From: Phylloscopus collybita
Taxonomy: Eukaryota > Chordata > Aves > Passeriformes > Phylloscopidae
Length of the DNA: 64,000 nt
Assembly: GCA_027886175.1 (NCBI GenBank)
Contig: JAJNNQ010000023.1
Coordinates: 7,581,001-7,645,000 of the forward strand
Reading direction: 5' to 3'
Below are positions 59,905 to 64,000 of this stretch, one piece after another. Each line of letters begins with the position of its first letter. Within the stretch, counting starts at the first letter, position 1. The notes below the pieces were generated by a model. It saw only the letters and a list, made by a program, of their open reading frames with translations. It searched no databases and was not told the origin of the DNA. The translations under genes and the position numbers were made by a program.

Positions 59905-60104
59905 TCAGCAGAAATGGAATAATTGACCTGGTCATGCTTCCCCTGGAAAAATAATTCAACCCCTGGGCTGCCCTAGGAAAGGGATTTGTGCCTTTGAGCC
60001 CATAAAATCCTGAGGGAGAGCCTTACCCTGTGAGTCCTGGAGTTCCTTGGGTGGGAAGGTATGGAAGGAGCCAAAGATGGCCTGCCATTGTTCCTAATGC
60101 ACCT

Positions 60105-60610
60105 AACAAGCAATCTGCAAATTCCCTACTTTGAGAATGAAAAGTTCCTTTAACACAACAATCAATTCTGAGGGTGAAAAAGCAAATGCACCCCTTTGTA
60201 ACCATGGATTTGTCCCACGAGAATCAGTAAATACGTAAATAATCTGAGAATAGAGAGATTTGATGGACAAGTGGAACACCTTTTACTAATAGAATAATTG
60301 GTAAGAAAACTATCTACCAATTAAAGTTGCCCACCAGGTTTGTAAAAACTGTATAAAAGACAGTATAATAAAGAGATGTCATAATAATATATAATATAAT
60401 AACATATAATGACATATATGATATGATATGATGTAGATAATATAGTATATATTATGCATATGTTATATATTATGTATTATATATAAGATACAAGATATTA
60501 TATATTAATATATATTATGTATTGCATATTGTATATGATATATTGTATATTTTACATATGTTTCTCACTATATAATAAAGGTCTTTGTCATCTCTGAAGG
60601 TGTCTGGCCT
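60105..60610 (+). mobile_element. Probable LTR fragment (copy 2), with AT-rich insertion
   Basis: Ordered block match to 38220-38620. TATA box at 60352-60358, AATAAA at 60367-60372 and again at 60574-60579. Between these signals lies about 185 bp of TATA/ATAT-rich sequence (60376-60560) absent from the other copy. Confidence 0.5.
60376..60560. repeat. AT-rich low-complexity tract
   Basis: Degenerate ATATAATAT/TATATTATG sequence with scattered G and C. It lies inside the LTR-like element. Confidence 0.9.
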
Positions 60611-62182
60611 CTTTCCATTAACTGCAGAGAGAATTTGCAGCAAATGCCCTTGAAATCTACATGTTTCAGTCACGTTCCCAAAGCTGTGCAGAATAAATAC
60701 TCAGAGGGATGCCTAAATTTAGAGTGCTGCTGTGTTCAGTATTGCAATTCCTAAATCTCTCTATTTTTTTCTTTTTCCTTCAGGAACTTGTGATTTCCCT
60801 GCTGAATTTCTGAGTTTCTGTAGAATATCTGATATGTAAGTGCAACTTCCTATACCTCAGCATCTAGTGCCATGTGAGATGTTGCAGGGTGTCCAGCAGG
60901 AAGATGACAGAGGCAGCAGCTGAGACTCTGTGGGGATGTCCTGGGGGGCTGTGGTCACTCAGGGGCCTCGTGGCCCCAGAGGGACCCAACTCTGCTCAGG
61001 ACAATGGTGCAAAGCCCGGCCTGGCCCTGGGCAGGCCTGGCTCTGTCACTCCCTATTAGTCCCTCTGTACAATTGCTCCACTGCCCCTTGATAGCTTTGT
61101 GTTTTCTCATAATTCCCAGTCTTAATTCCACCAATAGCCAGAAAACTTCCTATCATGCCAGTCACAGAGACAATTATATAAGAACCCTTTTTTTCCCCTC
61201 TTTTTTTTTTTTTTTGTTTTGTTTTTGTTTTTGTGGGGTTTTTGTTTGTTTGTTTGTTTTTTGTTCTCCCCCTCTTTTTATTCCAGTTTACAGAAAACAA
61301 AGAGCCCCATTCATTCAGTTTGCAGCTGAGTCTCTCAGGTTATGTAAATTGTTAAATCATCCATGCTCTTTCTTTTTAGCCATATTGCAAGCAGGGAATT
61401 TCCATACCCAGTTGAAACCCCACAATTGATCTATCCCAACAAACACGGCCATCAAGAGTTTCTTTTTTTTTTTTTTTTTGCTTCCTTTCTCCTGGTTAAC
61501 CAACATGTTATACTCCCATGGAGAATAATAAAAAGAAATCAGAAGCCTTTCATGAAAATTTAAGTGGAATAAAACCTTGTGATATAATTAGGAGATGCCT
61601 GTGGACTTCAGATGAGCTTCATTCATTTCCATCAAGGCAGAATTTAGTGCAGAAGCCCAGCCAAGCCCCCATTTGCACCCTCTTGATTTTTATTTCATTT
61701 TTTCATTCTCACTATTTTTACATTACACTTTCAATGATCCAGAAGCTCCTTGGGAGAGCAGCTTCCTCAGGTCAGTTATTGATTTAGGATTGTTGTTGGA
61801 TTTCTCTGCAGTGGGAAATGACAGCAGTGTAAGGGCTACCTAATGACGCCCACTAATAGGAGAATTTTGATTTGTTTTGTGCTCATCTCGCTCTCCCTGC
61901 CCCTTCCTGGGGCTCAGTTTGAGAAAGGAAAAGGACATTTTAAAACCAGGCTTAGGCTTGGCCACTTGGGGACACTTGGAGTGAGGTTTTGGCCAGTGAG
62001 TGTCACAATTTGCACAGGATAAATTCGCCTGTCTTTGCAGAAAATCAAGTCCCCTGTGTGGTTGTCACTGCTGAAGGGATATTCCTTGTTTTCCAAGGGC
62101 TTGGACAAGGGGGTCTGCTCAGAGATCTCCCTCCAGGAAAGTGTGTCCATCTCATCTGGGTAAAAAAAAATATTTGATACAC
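60611..62182. other. Unique DNA, no gene recognised
   Basis: T-rich tract with GTTT units at 61198-61262 and a T18 run near 61462-61479. No exon supported. Confidence 0.45.
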
Positions 62183-62308
62183 TCAGAGCCTGGTGTTTCT
62201 TATGTTACAATCACAGTGGTTGAGGTTTTGGGGTTTCATTCAATCACTGTTGTACTTTCAATGTAGAAAATCTGATTTTCTGTGTGAAATTGCTGTAATA
62301 AATTAGTA
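62183..62308 (+). repeat. Dispersed repeat, copy 2
   Basis: Diverged direct copy of 58390-58515. Confidence 0.8.
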
Positions 62309-62499
62309 AACAACTCCAGCCCAAAGTGCTCCTTGGTAGACCAAGGTTTGCAGATTCCTTTCAAAATGATCTTTGCCAGGATTTGTTTGTTTGTTTATTA
62401 TGCAAAATAAATGTCACAGGCCTCAGTTCTGCTGGTGTTACCTAGGAATTTCTTCTGGTGAACAAAACTTTGCCCACCCAGTCCCTTGCAACGGCCTTA

Positions 62500-62775
62500 A
62501 GGTGAAGGAGGGGAGTTTTAGATGAGATTTTAGGGAAAAATTGTTCCCTGTGAGGGTGGGGAAGCCCTAGCACAGAACTCCCAGAGCAGCTGTGGCTGCC
62601 CCTGGATCCCTGGAAGCGTCCAAGGCCAGGCTGGAGCAGCCTGGGACAGTGGAAGGTGTCCCTGCCAATGCCCTTCTTAAGAATAATAGAATCTTTCAGG
62701 TCTTTCCTTAATCTTTAAGGATAATCTTTAAGGACAATCTTTAATGTCTTTCCAACCCATTCCATGCTTCTCCAC
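62500..62775 (+). mobile_element. CR1 LINE 3'-end fragment
   Basis: CR1-like order of blocks: CTGTGAGGGTGGGGAAGCCC, AGAGCAGCTGTGGCTGCCCC, CCTGGAAGCGTCCAAGGCCA, GGGACAGTGGAAGGTGTCCC. The end region is expanded by repeated AATCTTTAAGGA, then TTTCCAACCCATTCCATG. Confidence 0.85.
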
Positions 62776-64000
62776 AGCTCTGAAAAATCCCATAACAGAG
62801 TAACAAACCAAGACACAGAGCTGGGTGCAAGCTTGGTGAGTTCACCAACACCCAGACTAAAACCCAGATTAAAACCCAGACTAGCAAAGTTCCCCACAGA
62901 GCCCAAAGAGTTTCACCTTTGCAGGACAAGGGGGTGAAGCCTGAACGTGCCCAAGCCAGGCTCTGGCACTGGGTGGGCTCCCAGGGTCTGGTATGCATTA
63001 GAGCCCAACATTCTCCTGAACCCAGGGATTAATTCTCCTGCAGGAACCCGAGCAGCACAAAGTTAATCAAGCACTGATCCTCCCAATCCACTTAATTACA
63101 GCCAGCTGCTACTTAAAGCCTCAGAAGAGCAACATCCCCAGGGCAGCCCTTTTGGAGTAGGGGAGAAGCCCTTCAGAGCACCCTGGATGGGAGAAGGGCA
63201 TTAAAAAGTTAATAAAATAGAAGTTAATTCCCTCAATCAAGGAGGGGGGGAATAATTCTGGGAAGTTCTAAATCTTCCAATATTAATTTCTTCCCACCTT
63301 CCCAGCTGCTGATCCCTGGAAGGCATTTGATTTGTACTAAAATATTTCCTCATAACCCAAGTTTCCTCTGCAGTGTACACAGGCTGTGTGGTGCCTGAGA
63401 CTTGGCTGTGGGATTTTTCCCTCTTTCGTTCCAAGTGTCTCTAAAAATCTTAAAAACCCCAACCACACCACTCCAGTTTACCTTGGCTGGGTAACCTTGT
63501 CCTCCTCTCTCTCTCTCTCTTTTTTTTTTTTTTTTTTTTTTTTTAATTTTTTTTCCTTTTTTGAGGGATGTATGGTCTCTTGGCCATGTCATCCCCTTAG
63601 CACAAAATCAGGCCTCTTTTAACAAATATGTTATTCCCCATTTGAACTTTATTGGGCTGGAACGTTTGGCGGGGTTCTGACAGGATTTGAGGTGTTTCAG
63701 CTTCCACAGAGGAAATCCCTAAGTACATCATGGAGGCCTCTTTGCAAAACACTTCATGGGATGGAGGAAAAGGCTTTTCTTCCTGAATTCTGGCTTGGAA
63801 AGCTGAGATCCTGATGGATTAAGTGACTTGATAAAATCACCTGGGGGGGCTGTGGCAGAGCTCAAGTTTAAACCAGATTTAAATCCGAGGTGAATCTGCA
63901 TTCCCAGTGCTGGAGTCACTGCATGGATGAGGGGTTGTGGGGTTTGGGTGTGGAGTTCAGAGAGGATTTGCTGGGAGAACATTTGATTAACAACAAAACT
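62776..64000. other. Unique DNA with (CT)n-T tract at 63503-63545
   Basis: CTCTCTCTCTCT followed by about 24 T. Otherwise no exon, RNA gene or repeat family recognised up to the end of the window. Confidence 0.45.

Overview
The window looks like intergenic or intronic DNA from a bird, most likely a songbird. It holds 3'-end fragments of CR1 LINEs (about 14155, 49810 and 62500), several avian-type solo LTRs, many micro- and minisatellites and AT-rich unique sequence. I found no host protein-coding exon, tRNA, rRNA or other RNA gene that I can support. The many short open frames lie in unique or repeat DNA and look like chance. The bird assignment rests on recalled repeat families, not on a database search.

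The main object is one compact endogenous retrovirus on the + strand, 30821-35862. It has two near-identical LTRs (353 and 347 bp), a primer-binding site matching the 3' end of tRNA-Phe, a long open gag-derived frame (31279-33333), an open env frame (33351-35279), a 51-bp direct repeat, a polypurine tract and the 3' LTR. The C-terminal part of capsid, nucleocapsid, protease, reverse transcriptase and integrase are all missing. Gag has an alpharetrovirus-like matrix and a PPPPY late motif. Env is gammaretrovirus-type (WGCET and CWLC in SU, CX6CC in TM). Both frames are free of stops, and the LTRs differ at only about 3 bases plus one 6-bp indel. The element is therefore young or partly constrained. 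It could move only with help from another element, and it is a candidate for coexpressed truncated Gag and Env.

Layout: 1-9.4 kb is unique DNA plus an inverted pair of an unknown repeat (1527-2060 and 7327-8048) and one copy of an LTR (4071-4704). 8.4-11.1 kb holds tandem arrays. 11-30.8 kb is mostly unique, with one CR1 and one solo LTR (21825-22228). 30.8-35.9 kb is the provirus. 36-49.3 kb is dense in repeats: LTRs at 38.2, 40.2 and 44.2 kb, GGGAA arrays at 39.4 and 42.8 kb, a TTTTC array at 46.1 kb, an A54 run and minisatellites at 47.1 and 48.5 kb. 49.8-64 kb is unique DNA with CR1 pieces, a minisatellite with higher-order structure (56354-57115) and LTR-like elements near 52.7, 59.5 and 60.1 kb.

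Two pairs of dispersed LTRs (4.07/40.18 kb inverted, 21.8/44.2 kb direct) are mosaics: one segment is 99-100% identical and the adjoining segment clearly diverged. This pattern suggests gene conversion or recombinant LTR sources.
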